DNA from: an uncultured Bacteroides sp.
Lineage (GTDB): Bacteria > Bacteroidota > Bacteroidia > Cytophagales > Cyclobacteriaceae
Assembly (NCBI GenBank): GCA_902168185.1
Contig: CABHOV010000073.1
Span: 124,001 to 188,000, forward strand
DNA length: 64,000 bases
Direction: 5' to 3'
Part shown: positions 25,801 through 33,498 of the stretch, piece by piece
Layout of the letters: each line of letters opens with the position of its first letter
Position numbering within the stretch: position 1 is the first letter of the stretch
Made by a program: the position numbers and the translations under genes
The notes under the pieces: generated by a model
What the model saw: the letters and a program-made list of their open reading frames with translations, nothing else
Databases searched by the model: none
What the model was told of the DNA's origin: nothing

Positions 25801-26332
25801 AGTCTTTTAAAACAAATTTCGCTTTACCGCGATTGTTATAGAGTATAGCATCGCCCTTTCCTGTAGCGATAGCTTTATCGTAGTTGGTGACGGCTTCTTT
25901 ATAGTTATCCATTCTGAACTTGCCGTTGCCAAGATTGACAAACGTATCGAAACTGTTTGCACCCATCGTAACAGCTTTCTCCAGATCAGTAACAGCACCC
26001 TGGTAATCATTTAAATTATACCGCGCGTTTCCGCGATGTTCAAAAAGCTCTGCCGTATTGATGCGGGCTTTAACGGCTTCATCAAAATCTGCTTTGGCTT
26101 TGTCGTACTCTTTGAGATTATAGTATGCAACACCACGCTTTGCATATACTTCTTTGTTTGCAAAGTTTGAATTGATGAGTTGTGTGAATTGCACAGACGC
26201 ATCGTTATAGTCACCCGCTTTCAGTTTTTTTAAAGCCGTTTCCCACTGCACCTGGAGCAGGGAATCAGTTTTTTGTGCAAAAGAAAAAGTGGTGAAAAAT
26301 AAAAAGGCAACAGCCAAACAGGGTACTCTCAT
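22856..26332 (-). CDS. giant exported TPR-repeat protein
   Basis: Secreted or periplasmic protein of 1158 aa made almost entirely of tetratricopeptide repeats. The start at 26332 gives a normal signal peptide with cleavage after SFAQ; the frame from 26356 would add eight residues. About 33 TPRs of 34 aa follow, nearly without gaps, each with the pattern Y..RG.A.Y....Y..AI.DF.KAI. Every seventh repeat carries YNNRGKA, with its Arg at 168, 406, 644 and 882, exactly 238 residues apart, so the solenoid is built of four copies of a seven-TPR superunit plus ends. Probably a protein-interaction scaffold; partner unknown. Confidence 0.92.
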   Translation of the reverse strand: MRVPCLAVAFLFFTTFSFAQKTDSLLQVQWETALKKLKAGDYNDASVQFTQLINSNFANKEVYAKRGVAYYNLKEYDKAKADFDEAVKARINTAELFEHRGNARYNLNDYQGAVTDLEKAVTMGANSFDTFVNLGNGKFRMDNYKEAVTNYDKAIATGKGDAILYNNRGKAKFVLKDYKGSIADFDKALELRAGYDKAIENRAEARYMIQDWKGSIADFEKLIASGRSDSELYQKIGTAKYTLQDYKGAAEALDKVVQKGVKDKDVFKMLGLSMAITGNCTEAIKALSAAVSLGLTDKEVFTQLGTCQYKNKEYTSAIESLSRAIAAGTNTKEVYLYKGNAEFAQKDFDKAVIDLEKAVTLGASDAEAFKNLGDIKFLKSDFAGAIRNYDNAIKLGTSDAIVYNNRGKAKMNINDLAGAVADFDKAIQLNPNYTKAQLNRGTAKYGLKDYAGAVADLEKAKATEGETPDVLKMLGIGNYILGKKDAAKPYLDKALQAGVKDSKIALYAGYLRYDASDYKGTIEALTAAEMAGEKEDDIPMKRGKSSYQQREYTSAIIDLEKVVQKGKADMSVYEALALSYLASQKDKEALPHLEKAASLDSKNKEIYYQLGNARFKQNNFSGAITGYDKAITLGANDETIYNNRGKAKLNAGNARESISDFDRALGIKKDYTQALKNRAAARYQLKEYASVITDLAIIVARNEAGPEDFAVLGNSKYSIKDYQGAATDLTKAIDGGSKDINIYAARGNSLFELKEYEKAIPDFDKAIASGSTDANLFYKRGASKYYQRDFKGALPDLEKAITSGATNALVYDMRGHCRYDSKSFDAAITDFNLAIEKDPKLATAYYHRGDAKFSTNNLPDAIKDYTQAITLGLKDAVIYNNRGKAYLKQENLQAAIADFTEAIDRKSDYIKAYENRGQAYYSLKKYDEGVKDFREIEKLSEKPEPGLYKLLGDGYYNTKRFTPARDYYDKLIEAGVKDKDAYLRRGLMQLEATEYQAALSDFDNAQKAGESSVTLFVNKGRAYLALENTKSAIIELNKAIEIDPKNVDALFNRAYVKESIQDYEGAILDYNKVVQLNPNDGIAFYNRATCKSELEDYGAGISDMDEAIRIEPKNSSYYKQRGNLYYQMKEKDKACFDWRKAVEFGDAKARFQIDTYCK
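22991..25846 (-). repeat. four-copy 714-bp higher-order repeat (7 x 102 bp)
   Basis: Within the TPR gene the plus-strand word GCG(A/G)TTGTTATA begins at 25829, 25115, 24401 and 23687, always 714 bp apart. Equivalent positions in each superunit also agree outside the anchor, for example the following repeat always begins Y-x-(K/Q)-A with NR five or so residues on, and the third always ends in a Gly-(V/S)-K-D style turn. Boundaries given here are approximate. Confidence 0.8.
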
Positions 26333-26451
26333 GGATTCAATTATTGTCCTGAACAAATTTATTAAATCTGAGCGTGATTCGTGAAATTACCTGATCAGGC
26401 TGTTTTTTGATCCGGTAAACGTGTTAAAAAGAGCAGAATGGGTTTTGGATT

Positions 26452-27261
26452 TTAGCTCTTCACCACGTTTCCAGCCACTTGCATGGTTTCTAACGTAGGC
26501 GAAGGTTTGCCACCACGTGGTTCGATGGTTACGGCGAATGTTGCTGCACCCGAGCCAATCTCTTTCATTTTCAGAAGTCCTGCGGCAGTTTTCTGATCAA
26601 ACACGCCGGCATCCACAGGCTTGCCATCAATGATCGCCCACAATTGGTATTGGTTATTTTCGGAGAGCTGCTTCATGTTCTGCACGCTGAGGTATACTTC
26701 TTTTGTATTCTCATTCCAGTATACATATGCAGAAGAAGCCGGAGCGTTTGGTGTACCATTCATGATCACACGTTTAAACGCTGGGTTATCGATAACCTTC
26801 AGGTCATCTTCAATTTTATTGAGGCGTTGATTTACCTGGTTGTAATCGCTGGCTACACGTTCGCTTTGAGCGATCAGATTGCTGAGATCGTTCTGCGTGT
26901 TCTGCCATTTAGTATGATAATTATAGGCCAGATAAGAAGTAATGAGCGCGATGGAAACAGAAGCTGCCGCTGCAAATTTCCAGAGACGTGTATCGCTTGG
27001 GGAGGCGTTGATCGATACAATTTTTGCTTCAGGGTTTGGCTGGTCGATTGTTGCAAAGAGCTTCGTCTTTACAGCGTCCCGTGGTTTAACAGCAGCCTGC
27101 ATTAAAAGTTCTTCCTGTGTTGCTTCGATCAGGGCGAGCTCTTCTCTGAGTTCAGGATATAGGGCAAGGTTGTTCTCCACCTCGCTCCGTTCCTTCTCAG
27201 AGAGTTCCCCTAAAGCGTATGCTTCCAGGATTCCGGACGATATATATTCGTGTATGTTCAC
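26452..27261 (-). CDS. RskA-type anti-sigma factor
   Basis: Single-pass membrane anti-sigma factor, 269 aa. The N-terminal sigma-binding part has EAYALGELSEKERSEVE, the transmembrane helix lies at about 94-112 (FAAAASVSIALITSYLA), a coiled coil follows (SNLIAQSERVASDYNQV), and the periplasmic RskA domain has YVYWNENTKEVYLSV and YQLWAIIDGKPVDAG. The gene starts with GTG and overlaps the sigma stop as GTGA, so it is made together with its sigma partner. In this family, cleavage of the periplasmic part releases the sigma factor. The trigger is unknown. Confidence 0.92.
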   Translation of the reverse strand: MNIHEYISSGILEAYALGELSEKERSEVENNLALYPELREELALIEATQEELLMQAAVKPRDAVKTKLFATIDQPNPEAKIVSINASPSDTRLWKFAAAASVSIALITSYLAYNYHTKWQNTQNDLSNLIAQSERVASDYNQVNQRLNKIEDDLKVIDNPAFKRVIMNGTPNAPASSAYVYWNENTKEVYLSVQNMKQLSENNQYQLWAIIDGKPVDAGVFDQKTAAGLLKMKEIGSGAATFAVTIEPRGGKPSPTLETMQVAGNVVKS

Positions 27262-27791
27262 GTTACTTTTAAAGTCGTTCGTAGTTGCTGCATGGCCAGG
27301 CGCAAGCGTGTCTTTACAGTCCCTAATGGAATGTTAAATTCTTCTGCCAGTTCCGATTGGGTATATCCTTTCAAGTATAAATATTCCACCACAAACCGTT
27401 GCTCCTCCGGAAGGTCATTTAGAATTTCCTTCACACCAATATCTTCAATACGTTGTTCGCTGTATTCTTCGTTTTCAATTCTACTTACGACATTTTCGAT
27501 GTCGCTGGTTTTCCGGTCTTTACTTATTTCTTTAGAACGTGTTTTATCGATAGCCTGGTTGCGTGCAATATTTACAAGCCATGTAAAGAGCTTTCCTTTG
27601 GAGGCATCGTAGGCATCGAACTTATCCCAGATCTTGAGAAAAACATCATGCAGTACTTCTTCAGCTATTTCTTCTTTTTTAAGGATTCGGAAAATCACTC
27701 CGTAGAGTGCACCGGAATAGTGGTCATATAAGTATTCCAGCGCTGACCGGTCCCTAGCCTGTAAACGAGCTACTAATTCTTTTTCTTCGAT
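27258..27791 (-). CDS. ECF sigma factor (SigK/RpoE-like), 5' end uncertain
   Basis: Sigma factor with region 2 (EEVLHDVFLKIWDKF, FTWLVNIARNQAIDK) and region 4 (LPEEQRFVVEYLYLKGYTQ, then IPLGTVKTRLRLAM). Conserved sequence continues upstream of the first canonical start, a GTG at 27698: reading back gives EKELVARLQARDRSALEYLY, which is region 2.1, so that GTG would truncate the protein. Between the in-frame stop at 27888-27890 and 27698 there is no ATG, GTG or TTG. The coordinates here begin at an ATC that gives 177 aa. An ATG at 27827-27829 is in another frame, so a frameshift is the alternative. Coupled to the RskA gene. Confidence 0.8.
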   Translation of the reverse strand: MEEKELVARLQARDRSALEYLYDHYSGALYGVIFRILKKEEIAEEVLHDVFLKIWDKFDAYDASKGKLFTWLVNIARNQAIDKTRSKEISKDRKTSDIENVVSRIENEEYSEQRIEDIGVKEILNDLPEEQRFVVEYLYLKGYTQSELAEEFNIPLGTVKTRLRLAMQQLRTTLKVT

Positions 27792-27953
27792 ATATACTTT
27801 GGCCGGTTTGATCGCGGTGATGTTTCCATGAAAGAAAAAGAAAAGAAGGCAGATTAAAAAGCTATGCTTTGTTACGAGCTTTGATTTTTAAATTTTGTTT
27901 AAGTGTTCTGCTGTAAAATCGATGATCCGAATCAAACTCTTAAACAATTTCTT

Positions 27954-28730
27954 TTATTTTCTTACGATAAGTAACAAGTCGAGTGCGTTGGTTGCATCAT
28001 CCACAACGATATAGTCGTCATGATGTATATCGGTAACAAGTTTATTGTCGGATGACTGAAGCTTGTTACGGTTCCAGCGATTCAATACTTCGTATGGAAG
28101 GCGCAGTATAGATGCGGGTAATCTATACTGAAGATTAAGTATATCGAAGCGCGTGATGCGTTCTACTGATTTTTTATTCTGCTCATAGTACGACATCACT
28201 TTCGGATTTCCCGTAATGCCTTTCATATCAGCATGACTGAAAATCTTTTGAGCGAGTGTCTTTAATTCTTCGGGAAGATATTCGCGCACGTGCCATGGAT
28301 TCCGCGTAAGCGACATTTTTCTGTTGGGCGTTGTGAGCAATGCTATACCTCCGGGTTTTAAAACACGGTGAATCTCTTTCAGAAAAAGAAAATCGTTGTC
28401 AATATGTTCAATCACCTGAAAGCTTATGATGGAGTCGTATGTATTGTCATGGAGACCCGACAATGGAGGAATGTTCATGCTAATGAACTTACCGGTAGGA
28501 AATTTAAGTTGGAGCTCATCAATAACGGGCTTGATCTTGTCGACCGCTGTAAAACTTTTTGAAAGAGGCAGGATGGTTTCTATTCCTCTGCCTTCGCCAC
28601 AGCCTACCTCCAGCACATCTCCCTGAATGTAATCTTTCGCCACAACATAAGCTTTGAATAAACGTTGATGGATAGGATTATCGGAAGCAATCTGCTCGCT
28701 GGTAATTTCGGTCGTATATACTTTAGCCAT
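27954..28730 (-). CDS. class I SAM-dependent methyltransferase
   Basis: Methyltransferase of 258 aa. Motif I is VLEVGCGEGRG near residue 40, followed by the acidic end of strand 2 (FTAVDK), SFQVIEHIDND for motif II and RVLKPGGIALLTTPN for motif III, the UbiE/Methyltransf_11 pattern. A long C-terminal part (residues 150-258) without clear motifs may bind the acceptor. The acceptor is unknown; similar proteins in Bacteroidota often modify sugars or lipids. It is transcribed away from the GWxTD gene, with 122 bp between the starts. Confidence 0.88.
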   Translation of the reverse strand: MAKVYTTEITSEQIASDNPIHQRLFKAYVVAKDYIQGDVLEVGCGEGRGIETILPLSKSFTAVDKIKPVIDELQLKFPTGKFISMNIPPLSGLHDNTYDSIISFQVIEHIDNDFLFLKEIHRVLKPGGIALLTTPNRKMSLTRNPWHVREYLPEELKTLAQKIFSHADMKGITGNPKVMSYYEQNKKSVERITRFDILNLQYRLPASILRLPYEVLNRWNRNKLQSSDNKLVTDIHHDDYIVVDDATNALDLLLIVRK

Positions 28731-28852
28731 ATCGGCCGTAAAGATAAGGACGATTTGCGAGGTACAACCTACGAATTTTAAACAGATTTAGATGGTTGTT
28801 GAATTCGTTATCTGCACTTCGTTCCTCGTACTTTTATATTTATTTTCATCCA

Positions 28853-29989
28853 ATGAATCGATTTGTTTTACTGTTTGTAGCTATGAGTTCTGTTGCCATC
28901 GGGCAACCTCTTCGGGATATCAACTATAATTTCCTGTATGATCCCGGCCAGCCGGTTTCCCTGGAAATTAAATCTGTGCGATCGGGCACTACGTGGAATA
29001 TCTTTTATAAACTCCATAGACGTGACACCACCGTTGCCGATTTTTCTATTGAATGGAGTACGCGTAACGGACTCGGTGATAAGGAAGGCGCTGTTGTAAA
29101 TACTGTAACGGGAGATGCCGTTGCTGGTAAAGTGGCGCTTCCGGTATCAGCTTCTGCACAGGTTCTGGTTGCGAAAATTATAAATACAACGGCCAAGCAA
29201 GCCTGGTTTTTTTATAGAGTATTGGATCCAAAGTATCCCGTCAACGGATGGCTATCCACACCAGACGGAGCAGTGACTTCGCCTTATGTTAAAGGCGGTT
29301 CCTATACTTTGCATGGTGGCGCGTCCACTAAGATTGTGTCACATTACCACGATACATTTCCGGCAGCCACGCCTGCTTTTTCGGAAGCACTCGGCCGGGT
29401 AGCACCCGCTTTGAAAGTTGATTCTACCTTTACAGTGCAAGGTGATCAAGCGGTTACGCTTTCATCACAGGGACTTTACCTGGTACAGACGGACACCAAT
29501 GCTGCGGAAGGCTTTGCGTTTCGGGTGCAGCATGACTATCCACGATTAACCAAACTTGAAAGCCTGGCAGATCCATTTATATATGTATGCACACGTCAGG
29601 AGTTTGATAGACTAAAGATCGCGCGTGGCGATAAAAAGGCTTTCGATAAAGTAATACTGGGTATAACGGGAGACGCTGATCGCGCCAAGAAGTTTATGCG
29701 CAGTTATTTTAAACGCGTGGAGTTGTCCAATCAGTTTTTTACATCGTATAAAGAAGGATGGAAAACAGATCGCGGAATGATATATATAGTTTTTGGCCTG
29801 CCGGATGAAGTATATAAATTCTCGGATCGGGAGGTGTGGAGTTACAAGAACAGTTTGTTCAAGGCTACTTTTGACTTTGTGAAATCACCAACGCTATTCG
29901 ATCCTGATAATTATGTATTGATCCGCGAACGCAAATACCAGGAGACCTGGTATGAAGTAATTGACCTTTGGCGGAACGCACGCTTTTGA
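28853..29989 (+). CDS. GWxTD domain-containing secreted protein
   Basis: Exported protein of 378 aa. The start at 28853 gives a signal peptide (FVLLFVAMSSVAIG, cleavage near GQ); the longer frame from 28796 disrupts it. The C-terminal GWxTD domain is clear: EGWKTDRGMIYIVFGLPDE with Gly302-Trp303, then EVWSYKN, and it ends in WRNARF. The N-terminal half is beta-rich and resembles a bacterial surface sheet module. The function of GWxTD proteins is not established; they are common in Bacteroidota and Acidobacteria. A bidirectional terminator follows. Confidence 0.9.
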   Translation: MNRFVLLFVAMSSVAIGQPLRDINYNFLYDPGQPVSLEIKSVRSGTTWNIFYKLHRRDTTVADFSIEWSTRNGLGDKEGAVVNTVTGDAVAGKVALPVSASAQVLVAKIINTTAKQAWFFYRVLDPKYPVNGWLSTPDGAVTSPYVKGGSYTLHGGASTKIVSHYHDTFPAATPAFSEALGRVAPALKVDSTFTVQGDQAVTLSSQGLYLVQTDTNAAEGFAFRVQHDYPRLTKLESLADPFIYVCTRQEFDRLKIARGDKKAFDKVILGITGDADRAKKFMRSYFKRVELSNQFFTSYKEGWKTDRGMIYIVFGLPDEVYKFSDREVWSYKNSLFKATFDFVKSPTLFDPDNYVLIRERKYQETWYEVIDLWRNARF

Positions 29990-30027
29990 TGAAATCGTGA
30001 TTTGACAGAATCGTAAAAGCAGGTAAT

Positions 30028-30061
30028 AAAAAAAGCAGCCAGATTTTCTGGCTGCTTTTTT
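30028..30061. terminator. bidirectional intrinsic terminator
   Basis: GCAGCCAGA (30035-30043) pairs with TCTGGCTGC (30047-30055) over a 3-nt loop, flanked by seven A on the left and six T on the right. It serves both the GWxTD gene (plus) and the LysM transglycosylase gene (minus). Its left part is identical over 16 bases to the terminator at 16171-16186. Confidence 0.93.
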
Positions 30062-30086
30062 ATGTATTGTATATCAAGTCGAGTAA

Positions 30087-31541
30087 CTATATACCGATTA
30101 TAAGTTTCTGACCAGGCTGTAATTTCGTGTTATCAAGCTTATTCAATGACTTGATCTTTTCAATGGTCAGGCCTTCGAACTTTCTGGAAATGTTCCAGAG
30201 TGTATCACCAGGCTGTACCGTGTAAGTCTTTGAATTTGGTACAGGTATAGGATTGGAATTTGTCTTTGCAGAAGCCACTACCGATGTTGACGAAGCTGCG
30301 CTTTGTCTCAGCCAGATGTTTAACCGCTGGCCTACACGAATCGTATTGCTGCGCATATTATTCCATTTCTTCAGGTCGTTCACGCGTACACCGTGGCGCA
30401 TCGCGATAGAACCCAATACGTCACCGCTTCGTACTTTATATACCATTCGGTCACGCCCATATATACTTCCTTCGCTTTTCTTCGCCAGTACCTGTAGCTC
30501 GTTTCTTCCAACTTTAGAAGCTGAATCCAGAATAGCCAGGCGGTTTAAAGCCAACAGGTCTTTAGATTCTTTCGGTACATATAGTATATAATGTTTATTG
30601 CTCTGAGGCAATGCATTATGCTGTATAGAAGGATTCAGACGTTGCAGGTCTTCGAGACACGCGTTGGTAAGATTCGCGAATGTCTCGAAGTGAAGGTAAT
30701 TCTTAACGTGTAGTGTATCCGATGTTACCAGCATTTCTTCTCCTTCGTTGTAGAAGTTATGCTCATCGAGATAGTTCATGGTATAGGTGATGGCTACAAA
30801 CTGCGGCACATACGAGCGTGTTTCTCTTGGCAGGTTTGGATAGATCTCCCAAAAAGAACGCTTATATCCTGACTTACGGATTGCACGCTTTACGTTGCCT
30901 GGACCAGTGTTGTAAGCTGCCAACGCAAGTTCCCAGTCGTTGAACATGTTATATAGGTCGCGCAGGTAACGGCAAGCAGACTCTGTAGATTTCTCAGGGT
31001 CCATACGCTCGTCAATAAACCAATCATTATTTAGTTTATAGTATTTACCGGTTGCAGACATAAACTGCCAAAGACCAACAGCACGTGCACGTGAAATGGC
31101 GCGCGGGTTCAATCCGGATTCAATAATTGAAAGATATTTTAACTCATCGGGCAAACCGTATTTCGCCAGATACTTTTCGAAGATGGGGAAGTAAAGATTC
31201 TTCCTGCGCATGATCATCTTGGTATACTCACGGTCTTTCACCGTAAAGTAATTGATGAAGGCATGGATGCGGTCGTTGTAGTGCAACGGGATTTTCTTCT
31301 GGATACAAACCAGGCGGTCCTGTATAATAGCAGGATCATCATCACCTGGTATATATTCAAGTTCGGTTGGCAGGGCAAAGTAAACGAAGTCTACTGTATC
31401 TTCTTTGTACAGCATTTCTTCTTCTGCCGCTGCTACTTCAAGAGAATCCACCACTACTGAATCAGGTTGCTGTGCTGCAATCTGACCATACGATAAAGTT
31501 GAAAAAGTGATGAAAGCTGCTAAGAGAAATTGTTTTCTCAT
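30087..31541 (-). CDS. MltD-like lytic transglycosylase with LysM domains
   Basis: Exported peptidoglycan lyase of 484 aa. Signal peptide (AAFITFSTLSYGQ), then an SLT domain near residues 110-230 with the catalytic Glu in LSIIESGLNPRA, GLWQFMSATG and AAYNTGPGN. Two LysM motifs close the protein: YKVRSGDVLGSIAMRHGV and YTVQPGDTLWNISRKF, which hold it on glycan chains. The arrangement is that of MltD. Its start overlaps the gatA stop as ATGA, so it is the last gene of the tatA-gatA transcript. Confidence 0.94.
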   Translation of the reverse strand: MRKQFLLAAFITFSTLSYGQIAAQQPDSVVVDSLEVAAAEEEMLYKEDTVDFVYFALPTELEYIPGDDDPAIIQDRLVCIQKKIPLHYNDRIHAFINYFTVKDREYTKMIMRRKNLYFPIFEKYLAKYGLPDELKYLSIIESGLNPRAISRARAVGLWQFMSATGKYYKLNNDWFIDERMDPEKSTESACRYLRDLYNMFNDWELALAAYNTGPGNVKRAIRKSGYKRSFWEIYPNLPRETRSYVPQFVAITYTMNYLDEHNFYNEGEEMLVTSDTLHVKNYLHFETFANLTNACLEDLQRLNPSIQHNALPQSNKHYILYVPKESKDLLALNRLAILDSASKVGRNELQVLAKKSEGSIYGRDRMVYKVRSGDVLGSIAMRHGVRVNDLKKWNNMRSNTIRVGQRLNIWLRQSAASSTSVVASAKTNSNPIPVPNSKTYTVQPGDTLWNISRKFEGLTIEKIKSLNKLDNTKLQPGQKLIIGI

Positions 31542-32977
31542 TTCAGTTCATGGGTTAATAATGCGTTTGAAAAATGTAAAAGTTTTGATTCTTCAAAATC
31601 ATCCGCAATAATTTGCAGTCCGATGGGCAATCCTTGTTTGTCGTTTCCGCAGGGTATAGCAATCGCTGGTACACCTGCTACATTAGCTTGAACGGAAAAT
31701 AAATCCGCCAAGTACATTTCCAGTGGATTATCGGTATGCTCCCCAAGCTTGAAAGCTGTTGTTGGGGTAATGGGCATCACGATAAAATCATATTTATTCA
31801 GAATCTCTTTTGTCTTCTCGCGAATGATGCGTCTCACCTTTTGAGCCTTTGTATAATACGCATCGTAGTAACTAGCGCTTAACACAAATGTTCCCAACAA
31901 AATTCTTTTCTGTACTTCTTTTCCAAAACCTTCCGAACGACTCTTTTTATATAGAGAGTTCAGATCCGTAACGTCAGAACTTCTGTATCCATAGCGAACA
32001 CCATCGTAACGAGAAAGATTCGAGCTGGCTTCCGCAGTTGCCAATATATAGTATGTTGGCAATACATATTCCTGTAATGGAAAATCGATAACGTCTACCG
32101 AGTGTCCTGCTGCTCTGATCTCATCGAGCTTTGCTTTTATAGCATCGCGAATTTCAGGTTGTAATCCTTCGGATGCATCGATCTCACGTACATACGCTAC
32201 CTTGTACGTCTTGTTAGTTGACTGAGATAATTCTTTAGTATAGGAGAGAACGGGTTGCTGCGATACAGTACTATCTGCATCATCGGCTCCGGCAATTACC
32301 TCCAGTACCAGGGCTACATCTTCAACAGACTTCCCAAAAATTCCTATACAATCAAATGATGATCCGTAAGCCACTAATCCAAATCTGGAGATACGTGAAT
32401 ATGTAGGTTTCAATCCCACCAATCCGCAGAACGCAGCGGGCTGACGAACTGAACCTCCGGTATCCGAACCAAGTGAAACCTGGCACATATCTGCCTGAAC
32501 GGCTACGGCAGAACCTCCCGAAGATCCTCCGGGTACACGCGTATTATCGGCATCGTTTAGAACCGGACCAAATGCTGAATTTTCATTGGAAGAACCCATT
32601 GCAAATTCATCACAATTCTGGCGGCCGATAATGATCGCATCTTCGTCCAGCAAACGCTGAACAGCGGTAGCATTAAATTGAGAAATGAAACCATCCAGCA
32701 CGCGACTACTCGCTTGCAAGGGATGATCTTTGTAAGCTAAAACATCCTTTAACCCGACGATGAGTCCGGCTAATTTTCCTGCTTTACCTTCTTTTATTTT
32801 TTTGTCGATTGCAAGAGCACGTTCGAGCGCTTCTTTCTCATACACACTTAAAAATGCGTTGAGATGCGCCTTCTTCTTGATGTTGCTGAGGTGATGTTGA
32901 ACCAATGCCTCGCAAGAAATAGTGCCTTGCTGCAGATCGTTCTGTATTTCGCGAAATGTAGCGTACGTTTTCAACAC
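31538..32977 (-). CDS. gatA: Asp-tRNA(Asn)/Glu-tRNA(Gln) amidotransferase subunit A
   Basis: Amidase subunit (479 aa) of GatCAB, which supplies ammonia to convert Glu-tRNA(Gln) to Gln-tRNA(Gln). The amidase signature triad is Lys77 in GLKDVL, cis-Ser152 in PGGSSGGS and the nucleophile Ser176 in DTGGSVRQP. It starts with GTG, whose G is also the last base of the tatA stop (TAGTG); a TTG two bases on is an alternative. gatB and gatC are not in this window. Co-transcription with tatA and a wall lyase is unusual but clear from the overlaps. Confidence 0.95.
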   Translation of the reverse strand: MLKTYATFREIQNDLQQGTISCEALVQHHLSNIKKKAHLNAFLSVYEKEALERALAIDKKIKEGKAGKLAGLIVGLKDVLAYKDHPLQASSRVLDGFISQFNATAVQRLLDEDAIIIGRQNCDEFAMGSSNENSAFGPVLNDADNTRVPGGSSGGSAVAVQADMCQVSLGSDTGGSVRQPAAFCGLVGLKPTYSRISRFGLVAYGSSFDCIGIFGKSVEDVALVLEVIAGADDADSTVSQQPVLSYTKELSQSTNKTYKVAYVREIDASEGLQPEIRDAIKAKLDEIRAAGHSVDVIDFPLQEYVLPTYYILATAEASSNLSRYDGVRYGYRSSDVTDLNSLYKKSRSEGFGKEVQKRILLGTFVLSASYYDAYYTKAQKVRRIIREKTKEILNKYDFIVMPITPTTAFKLGEHTDNPLEMYLADLFSVQANVAGVPAIAIPCGNDKQGLPIGLQIIADDFEESKLLHFSNALLTHELK

Positions 32978-33189
32978 TATTTACCGTCTTCAATTTTACT
33001 GGTTGTACCAGCGTCCTCAACTTCTTTCTTTACGTCTTTAACAGCGTCTTTAAATTCTTTAACGCCTTTACCTAAACCTTTCATGAATTCAGGAATTTTT
33101 TTAGCACCAAAGAATACGAGGACGAAAAGACCAATGAGTAGAATTTCTTGGAAACCAACCCCACTGAGAAACAATAATGTAGCGTTCAT
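32977..33189 (-). CDS. tatA: twin-arginine translocase subunit TatA
   Basis: Small membrane protein of 70 aa forming the Tat export pore. An N-terminal helix ([23 protein letters not shown]) carries the FGAKKIPEF hinge of TatA/E, followed by the amphipathic [15 protein letters not shown] and a charged tail. Start taken at 33189 ([10 protein letters not shown]); the frame from 33225 adds 12 residues that do not fit the family. A near-consensus Bacteroidota promoter lies just upstream. tatC is not in the window. Confidence 0.95.
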   Translation of the reverse strand: MNATLLFLSGVGFQEILLIGLFVLVFFGAKKIPEFMKGLGKGVKEFKDAVKDVKKEVEDAGTTSKIEDGK

Positions 33190-33211
33190 TGCTTTATGAT
33201 TTAATCGAATA

Positions 33212-33242
33212 CAAAAGTAGGGCAAAAAACGGTACGATCAAA
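33212..33242 (-). promoter_or_regulatory. Bacteroidota-type promoter of tatA-gatA-mltD
   Basis: On the minus strand TTTG (33242-33239) is followed after exactly 19 bases by TACTTTTG (33219-33212), matching the Bacteroidota sigma-ABfr consensus TTTG-N19-TANNTTTG. The expected transcription start is about 5-8 bases on, leaving a short leader before the ATG at 33189. Confidence 0.65.
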
Positions 33243-33498
33243 CGAACGTGTACAGGGGATAAGGGAGCATTCCCATTGAAGTGTTGCTATAGAAACTCGT
33301 ATGCGAGTTTTGTCTTGAATTTTTTGAATTTTAACCCGGATTACTACATGGACGATTTGAAAATCTAACATCCATCTAATGGGTATAAAAAATCATTCCT
33401 GATGCTAAAAAGGTGTTTTTTGAAGGTTTCACATCAAGGGTGTGATTATTATAATTGCACGATCAATCAATACTACAGCGTTGCTAAATGTATATAGA
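33243..33498. other. intergenic region between envC-like gene and tatA
   Basis: The whole gap is 309 bp (33190-33498). Beyond the tatA promoter it holds a 7-bp hairpin, AAACTCG/CGAGTTT (33293-33299, 33304-33310, loop TATG), and A/T-rich sequence. I see no convincing gene, tRNA or T-tract terminator for the envelope operon that ends at 33499. Confidence 0.4.

Noticed and set aside
27840-27887. Hydrophobic stretch (SFLICLLFFFFHG) upstream of the sigma gene read as a membrane segment
   Set aside because: It is A/T-rich untranslated sequence that merely stays open; a membrane anchor on a classical ECF sigma factor is not supported.
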